From assembly GCF_021887715.1 (NCBI RefSeq), contig NZ_JAIQXX010000002.1:62001-126000 (forward strand): 64,000 bases of DNA, in the 5' to 3' direction. This DNA is from Winogradskyella immobilis (GTDB lineage Bacteria > Bacteroidota > Bacteroidia > Flavobacteriales > Flavobacteriaceae). The notes beneath the pieces are model-generated. The model was not told the origin of the DNA. It was given only the letters and a program-made list of their open reading frames with translations, and made no database searches. Every line of letters begins with the position of its first letter. The stretch's first letter is position 1. The position numbers were made by a program, and so were the translations under genes. This document shows, in pieces, positions 55,349-64,000 of the stretch.

Positions 55349-56132
55349 TATTCCTCACATATCTATTCCTAACGGGAAAAAAATTTACTTTGCTTCAGAC
55401 AATCATCTTGGAGCTCCTACTGCTGAAGCTTCTCGTCCTCGAGAAAAAAAGTTTGTTGCTTGGTTAGACGAAATTAAAACAGATGCTGCTGCTATTTTTT
55501 TGTTAGGTGATTTATTTGATTTTTGGTTTGAATACAGAACTGTTGTCCCAAAAGGCTTTACGCGTACACTTGGTAAACTTGCAGAAATCAGTGACTCTGG
55601 CATACCAGTTCATTATTTTGTTGGTAATCACGATTTATGGATGAACGGTTATTTTGAAGAAGAATTAGGTATTCCTGTATACCATAAACCACAAGAATTT
55701 ACTTTTGAAATGGTTGCTGAGCGAAGCCGAAGTACATTTTTTATCGGACATGGAGATGGATTAGGGCCTGGAGATAAAGGTTATAAACGCATGAAAAAAG
55801 TGTTTTTAAGTCCTTTTTTTAAAGGGTTATTTAGATGGGGTCACCCAGATATAGGGATGCGAATTGCACAATACTTTTCTGTAAAAAACAAATTAATCTC
55901 TGGTGATGATGATGCTACATTTTTAGGAGAAGAGAATGAATGGCTTGCTATTTATAGTAGAAAAAAATTAGAGGAAAAACATCGTGATTATTTTGTGTTT
56001 GGCCACAGGCACTTGCCTTTAGAGATTCAGCTCAACAAACAATCTAAATATATAAATCTAGGAGATTGGATTCAGTACTACACTTATGGTATTTTTGATG
56101 GTAGTACATTTATTTTAGAAAAATTTCAGTAA
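55341..56132 (+). CDS. lpxH: UDP-2,3-diacylglucosamine diphosphatase, with a repeat-derived insertion
   Basis: Lipid A pathway phosphoesterase. The 263-residue protein has the metallophosphatase blocks SDNHLGAP (near the N-terminus), LLGDLFDFWFEY, VGNHDLWM, FIGHGDGLGPGDKGYK and FGHRHLPLEI. ATG 55341 is preferred to the frame opening at 55317 because it yields the usual N-terminus and an 8-bp overlap with queD. Residues 125-131 (VAERSRS) are encoded by GTTGCTGAGCGAAGCCGAAG, a sequence of dispersed-repeat character, where family members usually pass from a short strand directly into FFIGHGDG. Confidence 0.9.
   Translation: MNDIPHISIPNGKKIYFASDNHLGAPTAEASRPREKKFVAWLDEIKTDAAAIFLLGDLFDFWFEYRTVVPKGFTRTLGKLAEISDSGIPVHYFVGNHDLWMNGYFEEELGIPVYHKPQEFTFEMVAERSRSTFFIGHGDGLGPGDKGYKRMKKVFLSPFFKGLFRWGHPDIGMRIAQYFSVKNKLISGDDDATFLGEENEWLAIYSRKKLEEKHRDYFVFGHRHLPLEIQLNKQSKYINLGDWIQYYTYGIFDGSTFILEKFQ
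55713..55733. repeat. Repeat-like segment inside lpxH
   Basis: GTTGCTGAGCGAAGCCGAAG, ending AGT, translates as VAERSRS. The unusual Arg/Ser content and GC-richer bases set it apart from the AT-rich flanks. No second copy lies in this window. Confidence 0.5.
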
Positions 56133-56142
56133 ATTCATATCC

Positions 56143-56220
56143 ATGAAGTTACATTACTTAAGCTTAATTTTAGGGTTGATATCATGCAAACCTTATTCAA
56201 ACATCGTAAAAGACAGTTAG
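56143..56220 (+). pseudogene. Lipoprotein signal peptide segment cut off by TAG from the hydrolase at 56224
   Basis: A 25-codon frame, MKLHYLSLILGLISC-KPYS then NIVKDS, with a good lipobox. It ends in TAG at 56218-56220; after one CAA codon the hydrolase ATG follows in the same frame. Without the TAG this would be the export signal of the hydrolase. It may be a nonsense mutation, a sequencing error or a separate tiny lipoprotein. Confidence 0.55.
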
Positions 56221-56223
56221 CAA

Positions 56224-57060
56224 ATGACTTATTCTCAATTTAGATCAAAACAAAACACATTTACCTCAAAAGATGGTAATATAAAATATCTAGATCAAGG
56301 ACAAGGAAATGTTATTGTTCTACTTCACGGAGTACCAACATCGGGTTGGTTATATCGGCATATGATTGATGATCTCTCTAAAAATTATCGTGTTATTGCA
56401 CCAGACATGTTAGGTTTTGGTTCTAGTGATTCCCCAAAAGGTTATGATATTTATTCAGAAGAACAACATGCCGATCGACTTATTGCTCTAATGGATCATT
56501 TAAATATTGAAAACTGGACGCATGTTATGCATGATGCTGGTGGTCTTTGGACCTGGGAACTTTTTAAAAAGCAACCTCATCGTATAGAAAAACTCATTGT
56601 CTTAAACACCATTATTTATGAAGAAGGCTTCGATCCTCCTATTCGTTTTAAACCTGGTTTAATGGCGCGTACTGCAATGTGGAGTTATAGAAATGGTATT
56701 ACTACAAATATGATGCTTAAAGGTTTATTTAAATCTGGAATGACCCAAAATACTTTAAGCAAAATTGATATAGAAGGTTATAGAAGACCGCTTCTTGAAA
56801 ATAAAACTAGGGCCATGTACTATTTCTTTTCGCAGACTTGCAATAATTTAGATAATTACCAATCTGTTATTAAAAGCATTGATATTCCTGTAACTGTGAT
56901 TTGGGGAGAAAACGATTCGTTTTTAAAATGGATGTCTCAGCAAGAGAAGGTGATTAATGATTTAAAAATTGCTAAAGGAAACATTCATTTACTTAAAGCA
57001 AGGCACTTTATTCAAGAAGAGCAACCTAATATTATTACTAAAATTATCTTAGATTTCTAA
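56224..57060 (+). CDS. Haloalkane-dehalogenase-like alpha/beta hydrolase
   Basis: A 278-residue hydrolase. The oxyanion segment is HGVPTSGWLYRHM (about residues 37-49), the nucleophile is an Asp in HDAGGLW (HDxGG elbow, as in haloalkane and fluoroacetate dehalogenases, where HDWGG is usual), the acid is near GENDSF and the His is in ARHFIQEEQP. The substrate need not be halogenated. The first in-frame ATG is used, but an exported form with the upstream 25 codons is likely ancestral (see 56143). Confidence 0.85.
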   Translation: MTYSQFRSKQNTFTSKDGNIKYLDQGQGNVIVLLHGVPTSGWLYRHMIDDLSKNYRVIAPDMLGFGSSDSPKGYDIYSEEQHADRLIALMDHLNIENWTHVMHDAGGLWTWELFKKQPHRIEKLIVLNTIIYEEGFDPPIRFKPGLMARTAMWSYRNGITTNMMLKGLFKSGMTQNTLSKIDIEGYRRPLLENKTRAMYYFFSQTCNNLDNYQSVIKSIDIPVTVIWGENDSFLKWMSQQEKVINDLKIAKGNIHLLKARHFIQEEQPNIITKIILDF

Positions 57061-57080
57061 TCAAAAGTATTTTGATTAGA
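57056..57080. terminator. Hairpin between convergent hydrolase and histidine kinase genes
   Basis: TCTAATCAAAA and TTTTGATTAGA form a perfect 11-bp stem with a GTA loop, overlapping the hydrolase stop codon. There is no strong T-run, so activity is uncertain. Confidence 0.55.
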
Positions 57081-57094
57081 AAATAAACTAAGTT

Positions 57095-58840
57095 TTACTC
57101 TTTCAAATCATCACTCATATGTTTAAATATTGTTTCTTGTAGTTTATTAAAAATAATGGGTTTTGTTATAAAATCATGCATTCCATTTGCAAGTGATTTT
57201 GCTCTATCTTCAGGAAATGCACTTGCTGTTACAGCTATTATAGGTAATGGGTTTTCTTGATATTTTGGTAATTTCTTTATTTCTGAAACCGAAGTAAAAC
57301 CATCCATAACAGGCATATGCAAGTCCATAAATATTAGATCGTATTCATGCTCTTTAAAAAGAGTCAATGCTTCTAATCCATTTGTGGCGACATCTGCCTC
57401 TATATTTAACCGTTTAAGAAAATTAACAATTACTTTTTGATTTATTAAATTATCTTCAGCAATAATTGCCTTGCTGCGATTATAATCTGTTGGCACCTTT
57501 AAATGATTAAGCTCTTTTTCTATTAGTCCAACTTTATTCGTATCTATCTTTAATGGAACTTCAAAGTAAAAACAACATCCCTTTTTAGGATTGTTCACAA
57601 TACCTAAACTACCTTTCATTATTTTAATAATCTGATAAGCAATTGTTAATCCAATACCTGTGCCTCCATATTTGCGCGTGTTCGTATGATCTATTTGCTC
57701 AAAAGCGCTTAATATGTTTTTTGCTTTGTCTTCATCTATCCCAATACCTGTATCTGTTATTTTAAATCTTACGTTTTGTATATCATCTTCTTTACTAATA
57801 AGTTCTGCCTTTAATGTTACACTTCTGATATCTGTAAATTTAATTGCGTTGTCTAAAAGATTAATCAATACTTGCTGAATACGTATATTATCACCTAATA
57901 TGTTATTTTCGATTGCAGGGTCGAAAGAAAAATTAAGTTTAATATTCTTATCGAGAGATCTGTATTCAAAAAGACGTACTAATTTATTAAGTTCTCTTTT
58001 TATGTTAAGTGGATCTGCATTTAAAACAAATATCCCTGTCTGTAATTTTGAGTGATCTAATATCATATCGACCAACCCGATAAGATGATCTGCACTATTT
58101 TCAGCAATCTCCATATATGCTATTTGTTGAGCACTTAAATCTTGGGATTTTATTAAATTAAGCATGCCAATGACTCCATTAAGAGGAGAGCGAATTTCGT
58201 GACTCATATTAGCCAAAAATTGAGATTTGAGCTCTGATGTTTTTTTAACTTTCTCAGTTGTTTCTTCTAATTCTCTAATGTTTATTTCAAACTCTTCTTT
58301 TAATGAATCGTATTTATTACCAAAATTGAATACCTCTTTAATATTTGCTTTTTTATAGTATTTATTACCTTTTAAAATAATAATAGCAAAAACTACTGAT
58401 AATATAATTATGACAACATAAAGTATTTGTCTTAACATATTCATATAATGAGTATTCTTCTCTAAAATATTTTGATAATTAGATGCACTCGTACTCTCCT
58501 TTAGATGTATAATATTTTCTATTGATTCCCTAGAGCCTATCCAAAAACCACCAATTATAAAAGCAACAAAACCAGTTATTAATATAATTCTTGCTAGCGT
58601 TTTATTTTCGGATTTAAGTACTCTATATATATAAATATAACTAGCAAAGTATAAAGGCAACCCTATTGTACTTAAAAAGAGAATAGTCGTTAAATTATTA
58701 AGAGACTTGAACTTAAAAAAACTATAATTATTCGGGTGTTCTAAAATACTATTTGAATAATACAAAAGATATTCCCCTGCAAATATCAAACTGACAAAGC
58801 CTAATAAGCCTATGAGACCTATAATTTTTGTTAATCTCAT
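57095..58840 (-). CDS. Hybrid sensor histidine kinase with C-terminal receiver domain
   Basis: A 581-residue membrane kinase: four membrane segments in residues 1-155, a coiled coil, the phospho-acceptor His in FLANMSHEIRSPLNG (about residue 213), an ATPase domain (INLLDNAIKF, GTGIGLTIAYQI) and a receiver domain with acceptor Asp in LIFMDLHMPVMDG (about 504) and ITKPI. No output domain or HPt is fused, so it must pass phosphate to a separate partner. No partner is adjacent. Confidence 0.92.
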   Translation of the reverse strand: MRLTKIIGLIGLLGFVSLIFAGEYLLYYSNSILEHPNNYSFFKFKSLNNLTTILFLSTIGLPLYFASYIYIYRVLKSENKTLARIILITGFVAFIIGGFWIGSRESIENIIHLKESTSASNYQNILEKNTHYMNMLRQILYVVIIILSVVFAIIILKGNKYYKKANIKEVFNFGNKYDSLKEEFEINIRELEETTEKVKKTSELKSQFLANMSHEIRSPLNGVIGMLNLIKSQDLSAQQIAYMEIAENSADHLIGLVDMILDHSKLQTGIFVLNADPLNIKRELNKLVRLFEYRSLDKNIKLNFSFDPAIENNILGDNIRIQQVLINLLDNAIKFTDIRSVTLKAELISKEDDIQNVRFKITDTGIGIDEDKAKNILSAFEQIDHTNTRKYGGTGIGLTIAYQIIKIMKGSLGIVNNPKKGCCFYFEVPLKIDTNKVGLIEKELNHLKVPTDYNRSKAIIAEDNLINQKVIVNFLKRLNIEADVATNGLEALTLFKEHEYDLIFMDLHMPVMDGFTSVSEIKKLPKYQENPLPIIAVTASAFPEDRAKSLANGMHDFITKPIIFNKLQETIFKHMSDDLKE

Positions 58841-58977
58841 TCTGTAGTAGATTTGGTTTACTTATGGTTTTGTCGATAAACATTAACATAACTTTCACAA
58901 TTTCTATAATGTCCATCAATTACATGGCAATGCAACTAGCAATGTTATTAAAGGTAAGTTTAGTAAGTAATGTAATA

Positions 58978-60255
58978 CTAAGAATTGATTTCTTCTTTTT
59001 CGTGAGCTTCGATATCTTGTTGCAAATCGAGTTCTCGAAGTGGTTTATTTTTAACACCTATTATAGCAACAATAATAAGAGTTGCTGTACCACCAAGCAT
59101 TACTGCTAAAGGAGCTCCAAAAATACGAGCCGCAATACCACTCTCAAGAGCTCCAAGTTCGTTAGATGATCCAACAAACATAGAATTCACTGCGCCAACA
59201 CGACCTCTCATATGATCTGGAGTTTTGAGTTGAAGTATCGTTTGACGTACAACCATAGAAATGCCATCAAAAACACCTGAGAAAAACAAGGCTAAAACAC
59301 TAAGCCACATCAATTTTGAAGCTCCAAAAATGATCATACAAATCCCAAATCCAAAAACTGAAATCAGCAGTTTCTTTCCTGTATTTTTTGTAATGGGTAT
59401 ATAGGTTGTGGCTAACATAGTAATTATACTACCAGAAGATAATGCTGCATTTAGTATTCCAAAACCTTTTGGTCCTGCATCTAAAATATCTTTTGCAAAT
59501 ACAGCAAATATTGCTACTGCACCACCAAACAAAACCGCAATCATATCTAAGGTTAATGCCCCTAAAATAACTTTGTCATTAAACACAAAACGAAGCCCAG
59601 CTTTAAGACTTTCTTTTACCGATTCATTAGAATTTTTGTTTAAAACTGGTTTTTTGCCTATCTGAAAAACCAATAATAATGCTATCATTATCAGTAAAAA
59701 GATGATGCCCAATGTAGAATTTACACCAATCCAAGCAATTAAAAATCCGCCACATAGAGCTCCAAAAACATTAGCACCTTTCCAAGTACTGCTGCTCCAT
59801 GTTGCGGCATTAGGATATATTCTCTTAGGAACAAGTAGTGCTATAAGTGAAAAGATTGTTGGACCGAAAAAAGCCCTTAATACTCCTCCAAAAAATACTA
59901 ACCCATAAATTCCATATAAAATAGTAGTCGTCTCCCAAGAGGATTCAACTTTGCTAGTAGTTAGCCAAAACAATCCAAAACTTATTAAAGAAAAAAGCGC
60001 AATGCAAAGGGTAAATAAGTTTCGTTTTTCTTTTTTATCAACAATATGCCCTGCAAAAGGCGCAAGAAAAAAAGCAGGTAAAAACTCACAAAGGCCTATA
60101 ATTCCGAGCGAAAGTGGATCTTTTGTTAAGGCATAAACTTGCCACTCAATAACAACAAACTGCATAGACCAACCAAAAACCAATGCAAAACGCACTAATA
60201 AAAAGATGTTAAATTCTTTAATGCGTAATGCCGCGTATGGATCGTTTTTTGCCAA
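58978..60255 (-). CDS. Major facilitator superfamily transporter
   Basis: A 425-residue inner-membrane carrier with about 12 helices. LAPFAGHIVDKKEKRN between helices 2 and 3 fits the G-x-x-x-D-R/K loop of MFS exporters and resembles the enterobactin-exporter-like (EntS/MFS_3) branch. Substrate unknown. It follows the OmpA gene at 60258 by 2 bp on the minus strand. Confidence 0.9.
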   Translation of the reverse strand: MAKNDPYAALRIKEFNIFLLVRFALVFGWSMQFVVIEWQVYALTKDPLSLGIIGLCEFLPAFFLAPFAGHIVDKKEKRNLFTLCIALFSLISFGLFWLTTSKVESSWETTTILYGIYGLVFFGGVLRAFFGPTIFSLIALLVPKRIYPNAATWSSSTWKGANVFGALCGGFLIAWIGVNSTLGIIFLLIMIALLLVFQIGKKPVLNKNSNESVKESLKAGLRFVFNDKVILGALTLDMIAVLFGGAVAIFAVFAKDILDAGPKGFGILNAALSSGSIITMLATTYIPITKNTGKKLLISVFGFGICMIIFGASKLMWLSVLALFFSGVFDGISMVVRQTILQLKTPDHMRGRVGAVNSMFVGSSNELGALESGIAARIFGAPLAVMLGGTATLIIVAIIGVKNKPLRELDLQQDIEAHEKEEINS

Positions 60256-60257
60256 TG

Positions 60258-61433
60258 TTAGTCGTCTATTATTTTAAACTCAACACGTCTATTTTGTTGT
60301 CGTCCTTGTTCTGTTTCATTACCTGAAATTGATTTGGAGCTTCCAAATCCAAAGGATTTTATTCTTGCTTTATCTAGACCTTGTAAAATTAAATAATCTG
60401 CTACAGCTTTAGCGCGTTGATGAGATAATTCTTCATTCCTTTTTTGAGTGCCAATATTATCTGTATGTCCATAAATTTCAATAGATAAATCTAAATTATT
60501 ATTTAAGTACTGATATAATTGATTTAACTCTTTAACGGAAATATCTAATAATTCAGCTTTATCAAAATTAAAGAGTACATTTTTAAAAATATAAACTGTA
60601 TTTGTTTTAATGACTTCTGGTGTAGGTCTTTCTTCAATAGCTTCTGGTTCTTTAACTTCTTCTTTCTTTAGAAGTTCAACACTAATGTTATCTATGTAGT
60701 AATAAGAGAACTGATGTTTAACTTTTGTTGTCCTTAAAAGCTCTCGCTTTGTTGTCTTGTTATTTGGTTTAAAGTTTCCTATTGTAAAGTAATTTTCAAA
60801 ACCATTGGCTGTAAATTCAGTTGAAATCTCTATCCAATTTACCTTGTCGTCATAAAAGGATTTAGATGCTATATCATTAAGTTGAAATTCTCCTTTAGTA
60901 TATTTATTTGGCTTTATATATTTTTTACTGATATGTCGATATACATTATAATTACTGCTTTTACTAGTTAAAATTGAATTATTATTTTCTGATTTCAGTT
61001 TTACAAAACCTAACAGGTTTTCTGTAAATAAAACACTTATAGTTTTTAATGTGTGGGTCGATTTATCTGCCAAACTGATGTGGAATTTTATTCTATATCT
61101 TTTCCCGGCTTCTAGCTGTTTTGTAAAACGCCCTTGAATATACTCTCTATAATCATCTGGAGAAAACAAATAAAACCCCGCATAAGTATGTCCGTCTTTA
61201 GGACTCTGATAGCCATTATAATTGTTTATACCAACACTTTTACTACATGTACTGAAAAAATCTGTAGTTCCTAAATTTGGTGTTGACCAATAATTGACAT
61301 TGCCTGAGAATTTCCCTATTATCCATGGGCACTTATTATAGTCTTCAAAACTTGGATTACTGACTAAATTTTGAGAATATATTATTTGCGCCCCGATAAT
61401 AGTTAAAAAAATAAGTAACGTAAATTTATGCAT
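60258..61433 (-). CDS. OmpA-family protein with N-terminal carbohydrate-binding-like domain
   Basis: A 391-residue envelope protein: signal peptide (to QIIYSQ), an N-terminal domain of about 230 residues beginning NLVSNPSFEDYNKCP (the galactose-binding-like pattern seen in Bacteroidota surface proteins) and a C-terminal OmpA domain (NFDKAELLDISVKEL, IYGHTDNIGTQKRNEELS, NRRVEF). It may anchor a surface module to peptidoglycan. In operon with the MFS gene that follows. Confidence 0.88.
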   Translation of the reverse strand: MHKFTLLIFLTIIGAQIIYSQNLVSNPSFEDYNKCPWIIGKFSGNVNYWSTPNLGTTDFFSTCSKSVGINNYNGYQSPKDGHTYAGFYLFSPDDYREYIQGRFTKQLEAGKRYRIKFHISLADKSTHTLKTISVLFTENLLGFVKLKSENNNSILTSKSSNYNVYRHISKKYIKPNKYTKGEFQLNDIASKSFYDDKVNWIEISTEFTANGFENYFTIGNFKPNNKTTKRELLRTTKVKHQFSYYYIDNISVELLKKEEVKEPEAIEERPTPEVIKTNTVYIFKNVLFNFDKAELLDISVKELNQLYQYLNNNLDLSIEIYGHTDNIGTQKRNEELSHQRAKAVADYLILQGLDKARIKSFGFGSSKSISGNETEQGRQQNRRVEFKIIDD

Positions 61434-61459
61434 AGTCTCTTAACGAAACACTAATCGTT

Positions 61460-63151
61460 TTAGTCTTTAATGTCCTTTAGTTTTAATTGCAAACTGGTAT
61501 TTCCGTTCCAATGATTTTCTTCAATAGCATAAGCGGCACTAAAAGATTTTCTATTTGTTATTAGGTCTAGTTTATCGCCTAAACCAAAGCCAATACCTAC
61601 AATTTTATCTGAATTTGATTGCGTCGTCGTTAAACGCAAATGCGATTTATCTTCTCCAACACATTTTCCATAACCAGTGTCTTTAACATTCTGTGTCATA
61701 AATACTGGAGACATATTTCTTGGTCCAAAAGGTGCAAATTGTTTGATAATTCGCATTAATTTATTATTGACTTGATTTAGGTTGATCTCCATATCAATTT
61801 TAAGTTCTGGAGTTAACAATTTTGGGTCAATAGTTTCTTTAACTACAGTTTCAAACTTAGCTTTAAAGGTTTCATAATTTTCTGGTAACAAGGTTAATCC
61901 TGCAGCATATTTATGTCCTCCAAATTGTTCTATGTATTCTGAGCAAGCTTCTAAAGCATTATAGACATCAAAACCTGAAACCGACCTTGCTGAAGCTGCT
62001 AATTTATCACCACTTTTTGTAAACACTAAAGTTGGCCGATAATAAGTTTCTATTAAACGTGACGCCACAATACCTATAACCCCTTTATGCCAATCTTCTT
62101 GATAAACAACTGTTGTATATTGGTCTTGTTCATTATCTTTCTCTATATGTAACAACGCTTCTTTCGTTATCCGTTTATCTGTTTCTCTCCGATCTGTATT
62201 ATACTGATCTATATCCACAGCGTATGTAGCCGCTAAATTGAAATCGGTTTCTGTAAGTAACGTTACAGCGTGGTTACCATGCTTCATTCTTCCGGCAGCA
62301 TTAATCCTTGGCGCTATTATAAAAACAACATCGGTAATGGTAAGTTCTTCTTTTTTTACCTCAGCAATAATAGCTTTCATACCTGGTCTTGGATTGGTAT
62401 TAATCACTTGTAATCCAAAATAAGCTAATGCTCTGTTCTCACCAACAATAGGTACTATATCAGCGCCAATTGCAGTGGCCACCAAATCTAGGTACTCTAC
62501 TAAATCTTCTGGGGTTTGTCCATCTTTTGATGCTAAAGCTGAGATCAGTTTAAAACCAACTCCGCAACCACATAGTTCTTTAAATGGGTACTTGCAATCA
62601 TTCCGTTTAGGATCTAAAACAGCAATTGCGCTTGGTATTTTATCTCCAGGTCTATGATGGTCGCAGATAATAAAATCGATTCCCTTTTCTTGAGCATAAG
62701 CAATCTTTTCTATAGCCTTTATACCACAGTCTAAAGCTATAATTAAAGAGAAATCATTGTCGTGAGCAAAATCAATACCTTGGTAAGACACACCATAACC
62801 TTCGTCATATCGATCGGGAATGTAGGTGGCTACAGCTTCTGTTTTTGTTTTTAAATACGACGCCATTAAAGCTACTGATGTAGTACCATCGACATCGTAA
62901 TCCCCATAAACTAATATGTTTTCACTATTAGCTATTGCAGTTTCAATACGCGCTACCGCTTTATCCATATCTTTCATTAAAAATGGATCGTGCAATTCAT
63001 TAAAACTCGGTCTAAAAAATATTTTTGCGGATTCGTATGTATCTATGTCACGTTGTAATAATAGCGTCGCCACTACATCATCTACCTGAAGCGTTTTTTT
63101 TAGAGCTTCAACTTTTGAAATTTCAGGTTTTGGTTTTAGCGTCCAACGCAT
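61460..63151 (-). CDS. recJ: Single-stranded-DNA exonuclease RecJ
   Basis: A 563-residue 5'-3' exonuclease of recombination and repair. The DHH-family motifs are NILVYGDYDVDGTTS (residues about 78-92), ALDCGIKA, ICDHHRPGD (about 163-171) and the DHHA1 region SVSGFDVYNALEAC with GGHKYAAGLTL. It ends with an OB-like domain. Full length. The OmpA gene follows after 26 bp. Confidence 0.95.
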   Translation of the reverse strand: MRWTLKPKPEISKVEALKKTLQVDDVVATLLLQRDIDTYESAKIFFRPSFNELHDPFLMKDMDKAVARIETAIANSENILVYGDYDVDGTTSVALMASYLKTKTEAVATYIPDRYDEGYGVSYQGIDFAHDNDFSLIIALDCGIKAIEKIAYAQEKGIDFIICDHHRPGDKIPSAIAVLDPKRNDCKYPFKELCGCGVGFKLISALASKDGQTPEDLVEYLDLVATAIGADIVPIVGENRALAYFGLQVINTNPRPGMKAIIAEVKKEELTITDVVFIIAPRINAAGRMKHGNHAVTLLTETDFNLAATYAVDIDQYNTDRRETDKRITKEALLHIEKDNEQDQYTTVVYQEDWHKGVIGIVASRLIETYYRPTLVFTKSGDKLAASARSVSGFDVYNALEACSEYIEQFGGHKYAAGLTLLPENYETFKAKFETVVKETIDPKLLTPELKIDMEINLNQVNNKLMRIIKQFAPFGPRNMSPVFMTQNVKDTGYGKCVGEDKSHLRLTTTQSNSDKIVGIGFGLGDKLDLITNRKSFSAAYAIEENHWNGNTSLQLKLKDIKD

Positions 63152-63309
63152 GTATTAAATAAGATGTCTAATTAATTTTAAAGAATAATAAATCCAAACA
63201 AATATAATGATAACGAATATTTTCTTAAATAGACAATTAATGGCTATAAAGAATATACGATTCTGCCTAAAGTAAGAAACATCCTTTTTTATTAGTAAAT
63301 TTAGGTTTA

Positions 63310-63972
63310 TTACGTCAAACCAAAATAAACACAAATTAATGCTATAGTGTCAAAAAAACCATGCACAGCTATAACAAACCACAAATCGTATTTACGTAAG
63401 TAAAATATCAATGCTAAAAGTGCACCTACAATACCAGTAACAAGTTGACCGGTAATACCTTGATAACTGTGCATGAATCCAAAAAAACACGCAAGTAAGA
63501 CAATATTAAGTACTATGCTGACTTTGCTTTCTCCAAAGAATTTTACAAATTGGCGCATAAAATACCCACGGAAGATAATTTCTTCTCCAAATCCAGCCGT
63601 AGCCCAAACGACTACTAAGGCAATTAAACAGGCAGGAAGATTGCCTTTTAATTCATCAAAAGCGGAGTAATCTATAGGCGCATCTGTGAGCATTGTAATT
63701 CCAGGGACCAATAGAAAAACATAAAATGCAAAGAGTCCTAATGCAAGTAATGGCGCAAATAAAAATATATTTTTGAATGTGAATTTTTCACGTTGAAAAC
63801 CAAGTGCTGCAAATGGTTTTCCTTTATATTCTATATAATTGGCTATAATGATGAGTATAGAAATTAGGATATTCTCTATGTAGCTGATACGGATGGGACC
63901 AAACCATAAAAATAAGATGATTGCTATGGTAATTAATGGAATTAATACTTGTCTCAAAGTGATTTTGTTCAT
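63310..63972 (-). CDS. CPBP-family intramembrane glutamic endopeptidase
   Basis: A 220-residue membrane protein with about seven helices. The family motifs are GFGEEIIFRGYFMRQF (EExxxR, about residues 127-142), FFGFMHSYQG (FxxxH) and the third conserved site in FVIAVHGFFDTI. Members (ABI/CAAX proteases) process prenylated proteins or bacteriocin-related peptides; the substrate here is unknown. The 158 bp between it and recJ show no feature. Confidence 0.92.
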   Translation of the reverse strand: MNKITLRQVLIPLITIAIILFLWFGPIRISYIENILISILIIIANYIEYKGKPFAALGFQREKFTFKNIFLFAPLLALGLFAFYVFLLVPGITMLTDAPIDYSAFDELKGNLPACLIALVVVWATAGFGEEIIFRGYFMRQFVKFFGESKVSIVLNIVLLACFFGFMHSYQGITGQLVTGIVGALLALIFYLRKYDLWFVIAVHGFFDTIALICVYFGLT

Positions 63973-64000
63973 TTTTTTAGATTGTAAATTCTAAACGAAG

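Overview
The window is AT-rich, gene-dense chromosomal DNA of a marine-type member of the Flavobacteriaceae (Bacteroidota). Supporting signs are a PorP/SprF-family (type IX secretion) protein, families largely confined to this group (DUF2480, DUF3078, DUF6090, IPExxxVDY, choice-of-anchor B), many lipoproteins with a Cys followed by acidic or Ser residues, and Bacteroidota -7 promoter boxes (TAnnTTTG) ahead of several genes. Starts in this group rarely show Shine-Dalgarno signals. I therefore chose them from family N-termini, signal peptides and promoter position. Genus cannot be fixed from the sequence alone.

Layout. 1-6.1 kb: a cut-off adenine methylase, aspartate kinase facing an ACT-domain protein, and BrnQ with a serine hydrolase. 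6.1-8.3 kb: an alpha/beta hydrolase, a small Cys-rich protein and ThiL. 8.4-13.1 kb: four tightly packed surface/periplasmic genes (choice-of-anchor B protein, a predicted seven-bladed propeller lipoprotein, MbnP-like, MbnH/MauG-like di-haem protein), followed by a second small Cys-rich protein. 13.5-21.0 kb: the SUF iron-sulfur assembly cluster sufA-sufB-(lipoprotein)-(metallo-beta-lactamase fold)-sufC-sufD-sufS, then sufE-sufT from their own promoter. 21-31 kb: family proteins of unknown function, HflX, a PorP/SprF-family protein, a CYTH protein and DNA polymerase IV. 29.6-34 kb, minus strand: pyruvate kinase, IPExxxVDY protein, RNase III, FabF and acyl carrier protein. 34-41.3 kb: PurN, an RNase H, a LytS/LytR-type two-component pair, a START protein, a PfkB kinase and a long PurF-type amidotransferase. 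41.3-41.7 kb: two tandem, apparently independently transcribed small RNA genes. 41.7-57 kb: superoxide dismutase, AddA- and AddB-like recombination nucleases separated by kbl and an OmpA protein, an aberrant tRNA-Ala-like gene, a stress protein, GNAT, MATE, QueD and LpxH. 57-64 kb, minus strand: a hybrid histidine kinase, an MFS transporter, an OmpA protein, RecJ and a CPBP protease.

Most of the window is housekeeping. The strongest unexplained signals are: (1) the tandem small RNA pair at 41.37 and 41.57 kb, a 47-nt block conserved at 46 of 47 positions, each copy with its own promoter-like box and a different terminator hairpin; (2) a tRNA-Ala(GGC)-like sequence with a perfect 18-bp palindrome in its D-loop and other defects; (3) short palindromic repeats that appear to have become in-frame protein insertions in the DUF6090 and LpxH genes; (4) a single TAG separating a lipoprotein signal peptide from a dehalogenase-like hydrolase in the same frame; (5) the MbnP/MbnH/propeller gene set.
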